Source: Campylobacterales bacterium
Lineage (GTDB): Bacteria > Campylobacterota > Campylobacteria > Campylobacterales > QNZT01
Direction of reading: 5' to 3'
Length of the DNA: 23,181 bases
NCBI GenBank assembly: GCA_027056215.1
Contig: JALULO010000230.1
Location: forward strand, 1-23,181
Part shown: positions 6,534 to 13,525 of the stretch, piece after piece
How the letters are laid out: each line of letters starts with the position of its first letter
How positions within the stretch are numbered: the stretch's first letter is position 1
Program-made: the position numbers and the translations under genes
Notes under the pieces: generated by a model
Database searches by the model: none
The model's input: the letters and a program-made list of their open reading frames with translations, nothing else
What the model was told of the DNA's origin: nothing

Positions 6534-6915
6534 AAAAAGTACTCGATTTAAGCATATTACTTTTGCTATTAACACCTTTATATGCATCTTCTCTCTCATT
6601 AGACGCTGGCGTGAGAGAACGATTTGAATCATTAAATGTAATGAACAAAAAAGCCTATGGAGATGATGCATCACTCATTGGTCACGCTGATGACAGCCAC
6701 CCTGTGAGTAGGCTAAAACTTGGGTTTATCTATAAACAGACACCTGACATTATCTATACTGTAGTAGGCTACTTTGCAAGTGGAAATATGCAAAAGATTT
6801 GGAGCTTGAAGCTATTTATGCCTACTTTAATGCTGGTGCTTTTGTGACAAAGAATGTCTCGGATAATAATGCCCAAAGAGTATTTTTGCAGGTTAAATAT
6901 ACTTTAAAAAATTAA
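6530..6915 (+). pseudogene. Outer-membrane porin remnant with internal deletion and frame change
   Basis: The gene starts in the ATGA overlap at the end of the globin gene and encodes a clear signal peptide (MKKVLDLSILLLLLTPLYAS), then a typical first beta-strand region (LSLDAGVRERFESLN, SRLKLGFIYKQ, YTVVGYFASG) of Campylobacterota porins. From about 6788 the frame becomes meaningless and stops at 6847. The +2-shifted frame from 6787 to 6915 encodes YAKDLELEAIYAYFNAGAFV ... RVFLQVKYTLKN, a textbook porin C-terminal strand pair. Intact porins of this kind have roughly 350-450 residues, whereas only about 85 + 42 remain, so roughly two thirds was lost in an internal deletion. The product is surely non-functional. 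Confidence 0.75.
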
Positions 6916-6920
6916 AAAAA

Positions 6921-6929
6921 TACTATAAT
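6921..6929 (+). promoter_or_regulatory. Probable sigma-70 -10 element
   Basis: TACTATAAT at 6921-6929 contains a perfect TATAAT (6924-6929), preceded by the A/T-rich stretch expected for Campylobacterota promoters, which often lack a clear -35 box. It lies 21 bases ahead of the ATG at 6950 with AAAGGA (6940-6945) between them, so it would give a very short leader for the 6950-8052 operon. Confidence 0.5.
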
Positions 6930-6949
6930 ATCAGGGAGAAAGGAATTTT

Positions 6950-7273
6950 ATGCAGGATATACTTACTTTCAATACATTTATCACACAGGATATATTGATA
7001 TTTTTATATTATATCGGCGCGGTGCTTATGCCTGTTGTCTTGTATGTGTTCAAAGATTACCTGATAGCACATCTCTCTTTTGTAAAAAAGATCAATGATA
7101 AACTGCATACATTTTACGCTTCTTTCTCTTCCAATGGAAAAATCATCTTTTGGATGATGTTCGTCACCATGTTTTTGTGTATGGAACTGTGTTGGCGTAT
7201 GATGTTTGAAGCGATGATAGGGTATTTTGATATACATGACTATCTCTATCAGATTACTAAGCAGATTAAATAG
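6950..7273 (+). CDS. Small membrane protein, DUF4282-like
   Basis: A 107-residue inner-membrane protein with two hydrophobic helices (about 14-34 and 64-86) separated by a basic cytoplasmic loop. The C-terminal part RMMFEAMIGYFDIHDYLYQI resembles the 'R...E.li..f.I...L..I' end of DUF4282 proteins; this is recognition by pattern and only moderately sure. The start has AAAGGA 5-10 bases upstream. The next gene begins 13 bases after its stop. No function is known for the family. The context with an exported peptide and a channel-like protein suggests a membrane-associated module. Confidence 0.65.
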   Translation: MQDILTFNTFITQDILIFLYYIGAVLMPVVLYVFKDYLIAHLSFVKKINDKLHTFYASFSSNGKIIFWMMFVTMFLCMELCWRMMFEAMIGYFDIHDYLYQITKQIK

Positions 7274-7286
7274 ACAGGAAAAAATA

Positions 7287-7472
7287 ATGAAAAAAATAGT
7301 CGTATTAGTTATCGTTTTACTCACGTACAATCTTTATTCCGCCGGTAAACCGATCTTGAAAGAGACAGCTTTTGCAGAAGTCTCAAAACAGATAGGTAAA
7401 GGTAGAGAAGTTTTCCGATATGTCGGTATTTTGAGCTTAGATGAATCGTATGCTCTTCTGGAGGAGGCGTAG
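7287..7472 (+). CDS. Small exported protein with signal peptide
   Basis: A 61-residue protein: MKKIVVLVIVLLTYNLYSAG is a typical Sec signal peptide with probable cleavage after YSA, leaving a mature peptide of about 42 residues. The mature part (KETAFAEVSKQIGKGREVFRY) is polar and mostly helical, with no Cys. The ATG at 7287 is preferred over the in-frame ATG at 7227, which overlaps the upstream gene, because CAGGAAA (7275-7281) precedes it and because the signal peptide starts there. The ATG of the channel-like gene comes one base after the stop, so the two are likely coupled. I do not recognise a family; a periplasmic partner of the following membrane protein is conceivable. Confidence 0.65.
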   Translation: MKKIVVLVIVLLTYNLYSAGKPILKETAFAEVSKQIGKGREVFRYVGILSLDESYALLEEA

Positions 7473-7473
7473 T

Positions 7474-8052
7474 ATGTTAACAAAATTTATGCAAAGAGAA
7501 AACCGTTTTATACACAGTGAGAAGATGGCTTTTTTTATTTTGCCTATGGTGTTGATACCATTACTTCTTGAGCTGGCACTACATAGTATAAAACCTGAAT
7601 GGTTTGCCTTACACCGTGAGCAGATACTCATTGCAAATATTCTTTATATTGTCATTGCCCGTTTTGCTATGCTTGACACGGCAGTTTATATTTTCAGTCG
7701 TACAAAGAATCATGTGCACCTTGCGTTAGTACAAATCGTACTGCTCTATCTGGAAGTGACGATCATTACTATCGTCTATTATGCGGCTGTATTTAACATA
7801 TTTGATGTTTTTTCTCTTTTTCATTTGAGTGCACAGTTTAGTCCCCAAAACCTTACTGCCATTCATACCCATAGTTTTATAACATCTATGTACATTTCAA
7901 CAGTAACATTTACAACGCTTGGATCAGGTGATTGGATCCCCCAAACACTTAGTGCTATGGTCGCTGTTATCTCAGAAGTGATCTTAGGTGTAGTGCAAGG
8001 TGGCGTTTTTGTCGCGATAGTGATTTATGCACATCAAACTAAAGAGAAGTAA
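7474..8052 (+). CDS. Ion-channel-like membrane protein (Ion_trans_2 fold) with TLGSGD filter
   Basis: A 192-residue membrane protein with four hydrophobic segments (about 19-37, 51-69, 82-110 and 162-186). Between the last two lies a pore-loop sequence TSMYISTVTFTTLGSGDWIP. This matches the pore helix and filter of two-TM K+ channels, but the filter reads T-L-G-S-G-D (148-153) instead of TVGYGD, so the central Tyr is Ser and selectivity may differ. No RCK or other soluble regulatory domain is attached. The ATG at 7474 has GGAGGAGG (7460-7467) and follows the previous stop by one base; the upstream in-frame ATG at 7441 lacks such a site. It ends convergently with lnt, with 41 bases between. 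Confidence 0.78.
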   Translation: MLTKFMQRENRFIHSEKMAFFILPMVLIPLLLELALHSIKPEWFALHREQILIANILYIVIARFAMLDTAVYIFSRTKNHVHLALVQIVLLYLEVTIITIVYYAAVFNIFDVFSLFHLSAQFSPQNLTAIHTHSFITSMYISTVTFTTLGSGDWIPQTLSAMVAVISEVILGVVQGGVFVAIVIYAHQTKEK

Positions 8053-8093
8053 ACAACAAAAAATCAGAAGGTCTCATTTGTGTGTATGCTTTT

Positions 8094-9371
8094 TTAATGT
8101 ATCACAGCACATTTGCCCATGTTGGCACTATGGTATATAACGGTATGGTATTTTTTGGAAAAGTATTCAAAAAGTAATTTTTGTAGGGTTGGTTCTATGG
8201 AAGGGGTGAACCATGCATTGTTACTCATAGCTATCATATACTTGGGATGGTTTATAAATAGTTCATCTCGGGTTGCTTCATAACAGATAGCATTTCTAAA
8301 AGTATAATTTTTGAGTTTGATATTGGTAGGTTTTTTGGCTGTTTTATAATCTTCTGCACCATCATAAAATCTATCATTGATCCATTTAGCGATAAATTTT
8401 GGCAATGGTATTTCTTCACCAAAAGGAACTAAAACAACTTTGTTTGCGATATAAATACGATCATTGTTAAAATAATAAGTAGAATTGTAGGCATTTTTTC
8501 CCTCAGCATAAAGTCCACCTGTAACAATTATAATATCTTTGGATAATGATTTTAGTTTTTGCATAAGATTAAGATCTTGATTTAAAAAGAGTGCAAATGC
8601 ACTTTCGGGTAATACAACTATATCATATCCTTCAGATGTAGCTTCAAGAATCGTGGCGATATTGTTTTCAATACTTTTTTGTTTATATTCCGGTTTCCAT
8701 TTGATTTCTTGATTAACTCTCGTATCCGCTAAGAAGATTTTTAGTTTTGGTAATGGCAATGGCTTATGTAAAGGATATTGCACAGCAAATATCATGATAA
8801 ATAGAGATAGAAGTTTATACCACTTGGGAAGAGATATCAACAGTGCCAAAGCAGCTAGAAAAAGTGCAAACTGGTATTTTTGTATACCAAAGATTGCGTG
8901 TATCTGCGTTAGCTCAGGGATAAACCAGTTAAATGAGAGGGGATGTATATAACTCAAAGCCAATATGGCAATAGCACGTAAAAGTGGATGTTTTAAAATG
9001 CCTATAACCCAAAACAATACTCCATAAACAAACCCAACCAATAGGGTGATAAAAGGTGTAGCAGATGCCGCGTCATAGTATCGAAATGAAAAACCTATCC
9101 AGTAAAACCATAATACTCCTATAAAAAATCCAGACCAGAAAAGTACCCGTCTGTTTGCACTTAAAAGGATAAGAAAACCTATGATACTACTGATCGAAGT
9201 AACCGTTTTTACAAGAATAGGATCTTTAAATCCAAAATAATCAAGATAAATAAAAAGTGATAAAAAAAGAGCAGCTAAAACTCCTAGCAAAATCTCTTTT
9301 GGGGAAAAATAGCTTTTTAAGTTTTTAAAACTAAATGAGGGTGGGTCTAGTTCTATTATGTTTTTAATCAT
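8094..9371 (-). CDS. lnt: Apolipoprotein N-acyltransferase
   Basis: Lnt attaches the third acyl chain to the N-terminal Cys of diacylated lipoproteins on the periplasmic face of the inner membrane, using a phospholipid as donor. The 425-residue protein has about seven hydrophobic segments in the first 200 residues, then a nitrilase-like periplasmic domain. The Glu-Lys-Cys triad is intact: Glu256 (VLPESAF), Lys311 (NKVVLVPFGEE) and Cys363 (NAICYE). The end SNNAWF ... YHTVIYHSANMG is also typical. It is shorter than enterobacterial Lnt (about 510), as is usual in Campylobacterota. The start is supported by AAGGGA about 12 bases upstream. It is transcribed alone, opposite to both neighbours. The lipoprotein LptE encoded in this window would be one substrate. 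Confidence 0.93.
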   Translation of the reverse strand: MIKNIIELDPPSFSFKNLKSYFSPKEILLGVLAALFLSLFIYLDYFGFKDPILVKTVTSISSIIGFLILLSANRRVLFWSGFFIGVLWFYWIGFSFRYYDAASATPFITLLVGFVYGVLFWVIGILKHPLLRAIAILALSYIHPLSFNWFIPELTQIHAIFGIQKYQFALFLAALALLISLPKWYKLLSLFIMIFAVQYPLHKPLPLPKLKIFLADTRVNQEIKWKPEYKQKSIENNIATILEATSEGYDIVVLPESAFALFLNQDLNLMQKLKSLSKDIIIVTGGLYAEGKNAYNSTYYFNNDRIYIANKVVLVPFGEEIPLPKFIAKWINDRFYDGAEDYKTAKKPTNIKLKNYTFRNAICYEATRDELFINHPKYMIAMSNNAWFTPSIEPTLQKLLFEYFSKKYHTVIYHSANMGKCAVIH

Positions 9372-9667
9372 GGAATAAATGTTCCCTTTTTATAAAAATG
9401 CAAAAATTTTATCTAAGTAAAACTTAAATCAAATATATTTAAACACTGCATAATCAAATATTTCGAACTAAAAGATATAAAATAGATGCAAGAGAGAAAC
9501 ATCCTTAACCCAATGCTATCTAAATTTATGAACGGTCATGGGGGCTATCATTGAATTTAGCAAGAGATAGAGTTAATGATAGACCATTTTCTTTTGGATC
9601 ATTTATACTGCTCATACACATAGTTATTTGCAGAAAAATAGAGTTAGGTGACAACTAAATAACTTTT
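9372..9667. other. Non-coding AT-rich gap with an inverted repeat
   Basis: About 300 bases without a supportable gene lie between lnt and the DUF6933-like gene. The part next to lnt (9372-9480) is very AT-rich and should carry the - strand lnt promoter, but I cannot fix one hexamer. Further on, CTATCATT (9545-9552) and AATGATAG (9575-9582) form an 8-bp stem around a 22-base loop; it could be a terminator for the gene at 9668-10048 or an operator. I see no tRNA, repeat array or mobile-element end. Confidence 0.5.
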
Positions 9668-10048
9668 TCAAACACGCTGTTGTGACATATACTCTTTAAA
9701 GGCTTCTGCAGGCTCCTGATAATCTCCATCTATCATGTAGAGCATATGATTTATGTTATGAGAGAAGGTTTTATCATCTATTTCTCCCGTGTAGCACATG
9801 TGTTGATAGATCTGTTTCATATTGTTCATAGTGCCAGTTACATGTTTATTTGGCTTTTGAAAAAATGAGAAAGCTTCATTTGACATAGAATTAATATATT
9901 TCATATCTCGCAAAGGAATATGTTCTTTTATCATATGGTATCGTAGATGCTCCAATACTAGCTCATTAAAAGTTTGTAAATCTTTTTTAGTAATACCAAT
10001 AAAACTTAATGTGCAATAACTTGATTTTTGAAAGTGTAGAAAAGACAC
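9668..10048 (-). CDS. DUF6933-like protein, probably N-terminally decayed
   Basis: The frame gives 126 residues from a GTG. KSSYCTLSFIGITKKDLQTF, a following helix ELVLEHLRYHM, and HVTGTMNNMKQIYQHM recall the second half of DUF6933 proteins, which end with a '..R.vlGSMND' motif and are usually about 160-180 residues. The N-terminal part is missing and the GTG has no ribosome binding site. Upstream, other frames contain pieces that could be the lost start: FVHNQ near 10105-10120 and LFEELPVGNS near 10070-10100. This fits a gene broken by small deletions. The family call rests on remembered pattern, not an alignment. Function unknown; it may be a pseudogene. Confidence 0.45.
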   Translation of the reverse strand: MSFLHFQKSSYCTLSFIGITKKDLQTFNELVLEHLRYHMIKEHIPLRDMKYINSMSNEAFSFFQKPNKHVTGTMNNMKQIYQHMCYTGEIDDKTFSHNINHMLYMIDGDYQEPAEAFKEYMSQQRV

Positions 10049-10184
10049 GCTGGAAGAAGATTTTTTTTGAGTTACCTACGGGTAGTTCTTCAAAAAGCTG
10101 TCTTGATTATGAACGAAATTGCTACATCAAACTTTCAGGTATTTAGTTAGTGCTGTAACCTAAAGCGATTTATCAGACAAAGCG

Positions 10185-10193
10185 TGTTACTAT
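10185..10193 (+). promoter_or_regulatory. Possible extended -10 promoter for the yajC operon
   Basis: TGTTACTAT contains a TG one base before TACTAT (4 of 6 matches to TATAAT) and sits 30 bases ahead of the yajC ATG. No convincing -35 box is visible. A promoter is expected here because the upstream gene runs in the opposite direction; the exact position is tentative. Confidence 0.35.
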
Positions 10194-10222
10194 ACCCCGA
10201 AATTTCAATAACAAGGATATAC

Positions 10223-10501
10223 ATGCAATCACAGGCACAAGGAAGTTTACTTACATCTTTACTACCATTAGTGGTATTATTTGCTATTTTTTACTTTTTG
10301 ATTATACGTCCGCAACAAAAGCAGGCGAAAGATCATAAAGCAATGATTGAAGGATTGAAAAAAGGTGATAAAATCATCACTAGTGGTGGCTTGATGGCAG
10401 ATGTTGTGAAAGCTGAAGAAGATTATGTTAAAGCAAAACTAAACGATGATACTGTTGTTAAAGTTTCAAAAGAGTTTATTGCTAAAAAAGTTGAAGCGTA
10501 A
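10223..10501 (+). CDS. yajC: Preprotein translocase subunit YajC
   Basis: YajC is the small accessory membrane protein of the SecDF-YajC complex, which assists the SecYEG channel during protein export. The 92-residue product has a short periplasmic N-terminus, one membrane helix (LLPLVVLFAIFYFLII), then the diagnostic RPQQKQAKDHKAMIEGLKKGDKIITSGGL segment (starting at about 29) and a small cytoplasmic beta-domain. The ATG at 10223, with AAGGAT eight bases upstream, gives the usual length; the in-frame ATG at 10184 adds 13 unlikely residues. It is the first gene of the operon and is followed by secD after 21 bases. Confidence 0.95.
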   Translation: MQSQAQGSLLTSLLPLVVLFAIFYFLIIRPQQKQAKDHKAMIEGLKKGDKIITSGGLMADVVKAEEDYVKAKLNDDTVVKVSKEFIAKKVEA

Positions 10502-10522
10502 GGCTATTAGGATAAAAAATAG

Positions 10523-12091
10523 ATGAATTTCAGACTTATTATATTTATAGTTACAATAATTTTTGGTGTAGGATTATCTGTGCCATCATTTTTGCAGACT
10601 GAAAAAGGGGCTAAGATCTCTTTAGGTCTTGATTTGCAGGGAGGTCTGCATATGTTGCTTGGTGTTAAAACTGACGAAGCAATCAAATCAAAGATCAAAT
10701 CATTGGCATCTACAATCAAGTTTTTTGCAGATGACAATGAAATCATCATCGATGATCTTAAAATCGATGATAGTAAAGTTACTTTTGTCTTGTTGGACAA
10801 AGATGAAAAACCACAACTTGAAAAAATGCTTTCTGATATCAAAGGATTAGATGTTAAAGAAAAAGATTTAACATATAGTGTAAGCTTGACTCCAAAAGAG
10901 CAAAAAGCTGTTAAAAAGTTTGCGATTCAGCAAGCAGTAGATACGATTCGAAATCGTCTTGATCAATTTGGTTTAGCAGAGCCTACAGTTGCCAAACAAG
11001 GAAAAGATAAAGTACTTGTCGAGTTACCTGGTATCAAAACACCTGAAGAAGAGAAACGTGCACGTGAGCTTATCGCCAAAGCGGCACACTTGCAGTTGAT
11101 GGCAGTTGATGAAAAGCGGGCAGATCAAGTATATAAACTCAATGCGCAAGAAGCTTCTGAGTATGGTGATGTGATATTGCCAGATGTGAAAGAGGCGAAA
11201 CAAAAGTATCTTTTAAAAGCTATACCTATCATCGATGGTAGTATGTTGACGGATGCGAGAGTTGCTTTTGACCGTTCAAATCAACCTGTAATTGACTTCA
11301 CATTAAATAGTGAAGGTGCTAAAATATTTGGAAATTTTTCAGGTGATAATGTTGGCAAAAGAATGGCTGTTGTGCTTGATAATGTTGTTTACTCTGCTCC
11401 GGTTATTCGTGAGAGAATCGGAGGCGGTAGTGGACAGATCAGCGGTGGTTTTAGTGTGCAAGAAGCACATGATGTGGCTATTGCTCTTAGAAGTGGGGCA
11501 CTTTTGGCACCAGTTGTTTTGCTGGAAAAACGTAGTGTTGGCCCATCTCTTGGTGCAGATAGTATTAAAGCGAGTATGATAGCATTGATAAGTGGTTTTG
11601 CATTGGTTTTCTTTTTCATGATCTTTTACTATGGATATTCAGGTGTAATTTCAGATATAGCTCTTGTTGCGAATCTCTTTATCATCATTGCGGTGATGGC
11701 TCTTTTTGGTGCGACATTGACCTTACCGGGTATGGCAGGTATCGTACTGACTGTAGGTATGGCAGTTGATGCCAATGTTATCATCAATGAGAGAATACGA
11801 GAATTTATGAGATCAGGTATGCATATCAAAAATGCTATAGAAAAAGGCTATGATAGTGCAATGAGTGCTATTTTGGATGCAAACATCACAACTTTGATAG
11901 CTTCTGTAGTCTTATACGCCTATGGAACAGGTCCGATCAAAGGATTTGCTGTGACGATCAGCATCGGTATCTTAGCGTCTATGTTAACAGCTATACTAGG
12001 AACACATGGTGTGTATACCTATCTAATGCCACGTATTCAGAAGAGTAAAAATATCAAAAGATGGTTTGGTATTGATGGAGGAGTAAAATAG
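10523..12091 (+). CDS. secD: Protein translocase subunit SecD
   Basis: SecD uses the proton motive force with SecF to pull exported proteins through SecYEG on the periplasmic side. The 522-residue product has a first membrane helix (about 4-22), the conserved LGLDLQGG (34-41), a large periplasmic region, and a five-helix C-terminal block with GMAVDANVIINERIREFM (starting at 412), the RND-superfamily Asp-containing motif. Length is typical of the group. AGGAT at 10509-10513 precedes the ATG. The secF ATG follows the stop directly with no gap, which fits equimolar production. Confidence 0.97.
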   Translation: MNFRLIIFIVTIIFGVGLSVPSFLQTEKGAKISLGLDLQGGLHMLLGVKTDEAIKSKIKSLASTIKFFADDNEIIIDDLKIDDSKVTFVLLDKDEKPQLEKMLSDIKGLDVKEKDLTYSVSLTPKEQKAVKKFAIQQAVDTIRNRLDQFGLAEPTVAKQGKDKVLVELPGIKTPEEEKRARELIAKAAHLQLMAVDEKRADQVYKLNAQEASEYGDVILPDVKEAKQKYLLKAIPIIDGSMLTDARVAFDRSNQPVIDFTLNSEGAKIFGNFSGDNVGKRMAVVLDNVVYSAPVIRERIGGGSGQISGGFSVQEAHDVAIALRSGALLAPVVLLEKRSVGPSLGADSIKASMIALISGFALVFFFMIFYYGYSGVISDIALVANLFIIIAVMALFGATLTLPGMAGIVLTVGMAVDANVIINERIREFMRSGMHIKNAIEKGYDSAMSAILDANITTLIASVVLYAYGTGPIKGFAVTISIGILASMLTAILGTHGVYTYLMPRIQKSKNIKRWFGIDGGVK

Positions 12092-13063
12092 ATGGAAATT
12101 TTTAATACAACAAAGATTTATGATTTTATGGGCAAAAGCAAGCTCTTTCTTGCGCTCTCTTTGACATTGATCTTTGCTTCATATGCGATTTTATTTACCA
12201 AAGGTTTGCATTATGGTCTTGATTTTGCTGGTGGAACACTTGTACAAGTCAAATATGATCATCCTGCACCTATTCCTGAAATACGTAAAGTACTTAAAAC
12301 TGATGAGAAGTTTACATCTGCCACAGTAACCGAGTTTGGTTCTGCTGATGAAGTTGTAATCAAAATACCAACGAGTTCTAAATCTGTTAGTACCGATATC
12401 GGTGACAATGTAAGAAACTTACTAAAAGCAACTGGAAAATTTGAGATAAGACGTGTGGATATGGTAGGTCCTAAAGTGGGTAATGAACTTCGAGAAAAGG
12501 GATTGATGGCGATGGCGCTTTCAATCTTGACGATTTTGATTTATGTTGCATTTCGTTTTGAATGGCGTTTTGCTGTTGCTTCGATTTTTGCTTTGGTACA
12601 TGATGTATCGATTGCACTTGGTGCGATCAGCCTTTTTCAGATTGATGTAAACCTGGATATTTTGGCAGCTATTTTGACAATACTAGGATATTCACTCAAT
12701 GATACGATTATCGTATTTGATAGGATTCGAGAGGGGATTCAGGGAAGTAAAGTTTATGATTTATTTTTAATTATCAATGAATCAATCACCAAAACGCTCT
12801 CTCGTACGACCTTAACATCACTTACAACATTTTTTGTTGTTTTGACACTCTTTTTATATGGTGGTGAGATTATTCATGGATTTGGTTTTACGATGCTTGT
12901 TGGTGTTGTCGTAGGTACATATAGTTCTATTTTTATTGCTTCTCCATTCCTTAAATGGCTTGGTTTCAGTGTTGAAAACTATAAAAAAAGTTTGGCAGAA
13001 AAAGAGAAACGCAGAATCGAAAAAGAGAAGATGCGTCAACAATTTGAAGGTGGCGTTGTTTAA
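12092..13063 (+). CDS. secF: Protein translocase subunit SecF
   Basis: Partner of SecD in the inner-membrane translocase motor. The 323-residue protein has a first helix (about 17-36), the YGLDFAGGTLVQVKY region (41-55) equivalent to the SecD glycine motif, a short periplasmic domain, VGPKVGNELREKG leading into helix 2, and the helix-4 motif SLNDTIIVFDRIRE. The C-terminus is a highly charged cytoplasmic tail (AEKEKRRIEKEKMRQQFEGG). The ATG is preceded by GGAGGAG within the last secD codons, so it is translationally coupled. A stable hairpin follows the stop. Confidence 0.97.
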   Translation: MEIFNTTKIYDFMGKSKLFLALSLTLIFASYAILFTKGLHYGLDFAGGTLVQVKYDHPAPIPEIRKVLKTDEKFTSATVTEFGSADEVVIKIPTSSKSVSTDIGDNVRNLLKATGKFEIRRVDMVGPKVGNELREKGLMAMALSILTILIYVAFRFEWRFAVASIFALVHDVSIALGAISLFQIDVNLDILAAILTILGYSLNDTIIVFDRIREGIQGSKVYDLFLIINESITKTLSRTTLTSLTTFFVVLTLFLYGGEIIHGFGFTMLVGVVVGTYSSIFIASPFLKWLGFSVENYKKSLAEKEKRRIEKEKMRQQFEGGVV

Positions 13064-13082
13064 CAAAACAGCACACTTTTAC

Positions 13083-13114
13083 GTTGTAAAGGGACATTTG
13101 ACTCCTTTTACAAC
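13083..13114 (+). terminator. Hairpin after secF
   Basis: A 12-bp stem (13083-13094 with 13103-13114, one G-U pair, arms GTTGTAAAGGGA/TCCTTTTACAAC) around an 8-base loop, followed by TATTTTGATTT. It looks like a moderate intrinsic terminator inside the gene series and may lower expression of the genes downstream of secF. Confidence 0.55.
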
Positions 13115-13137
13115 TATTTTGATTTAAGGAACAATAT

Positions 13138-13476
13138 ATGGATTGGGGAAAAGTTGTATTTATATTTTTTGCTTTGATGAGTCTGACGACTACAGCAGGG
13201 TATTTATATGATCATAATACAATAGCATTGTTTATTGCTACAAGTATCAATTTGGTTTCAACACTCCTTAAAATCGGTGTAAAAAATATACTTTCAGCAG
13301 AACTTTTTGCCTCTTCTTTGGTAGCAGATTTGCATCTTATACCTGCTTTTTTATATGAACTACTAGCACACAATGTTCAAGCTGCTATGGCGATGGCTAT
13401 CGGTGCAGTGATCGCAAACCTCTTTTCCATGGCACTTGTGTTAGTGGAAGCTTCCAAAACATCAGAAGAATTTTAA
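13138..13476 (+). CDS. Small integral membrane protein between secF and leuS (DUF6394-like)
   Basis: A 112-residue, strongly hydrophobic protein with three to four membrane segments (about 4-23, 27-47, 53-75 and 82-104) and few charges. It matches my memory of a Campylobacterota-specific family (DUF6394) found beside the sec genes, but I cannot verify this. AAGGA (13127-13131) precedes the ATG. It is bracketed by two hairpins (13083-13114 and 13482-13504). Function unknown; its location suggests a link to membrane protein insertion, which is inference. Confidence 0.75.
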   Translation: MDWGKVVFIFFALMSLTTTAGYLYDHNTIALFIATSINLVSTLLKIGVKNILSAELFASSLVADLHLIPAFLYELLAHNVQAAMAMAIGAVIANLFSMALVLVEASKTSEEF

Positions 13477-13481
13477 TACAC

Positions 13482-13504
13482 TAGAAATAGCACGTCTATT
13501 TCTA
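13482..13504 (+). terminator. Short perfect hairpin just upstream of leuS
   Basis: A 9-bp perfect stem TAGAAATAG/CTATTTCTA (13482-13490 with 13496-13504) with a 5-base loop CACGT. It begins five bases after the stop of the small membrane protein and ends about 11 bases before the leuS ribosome binding site (AGGAG at about 13515). Only a weak U-rich stretch follows, so it may be a partial terminator or an element affecting leuS translation. Confidence 0.45.
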
Positions 13505-13525
13505 TGATTTATCAGGAGTAATTAC

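Noticed and set aside
10507..12000. Antisense and alternate-frame ORFs inside secD (and similar ones in leuS, folC and the fusion gene)
   Set aside because: They lie wholly within genes with intact motifs, have low-complexity composition and no start context.
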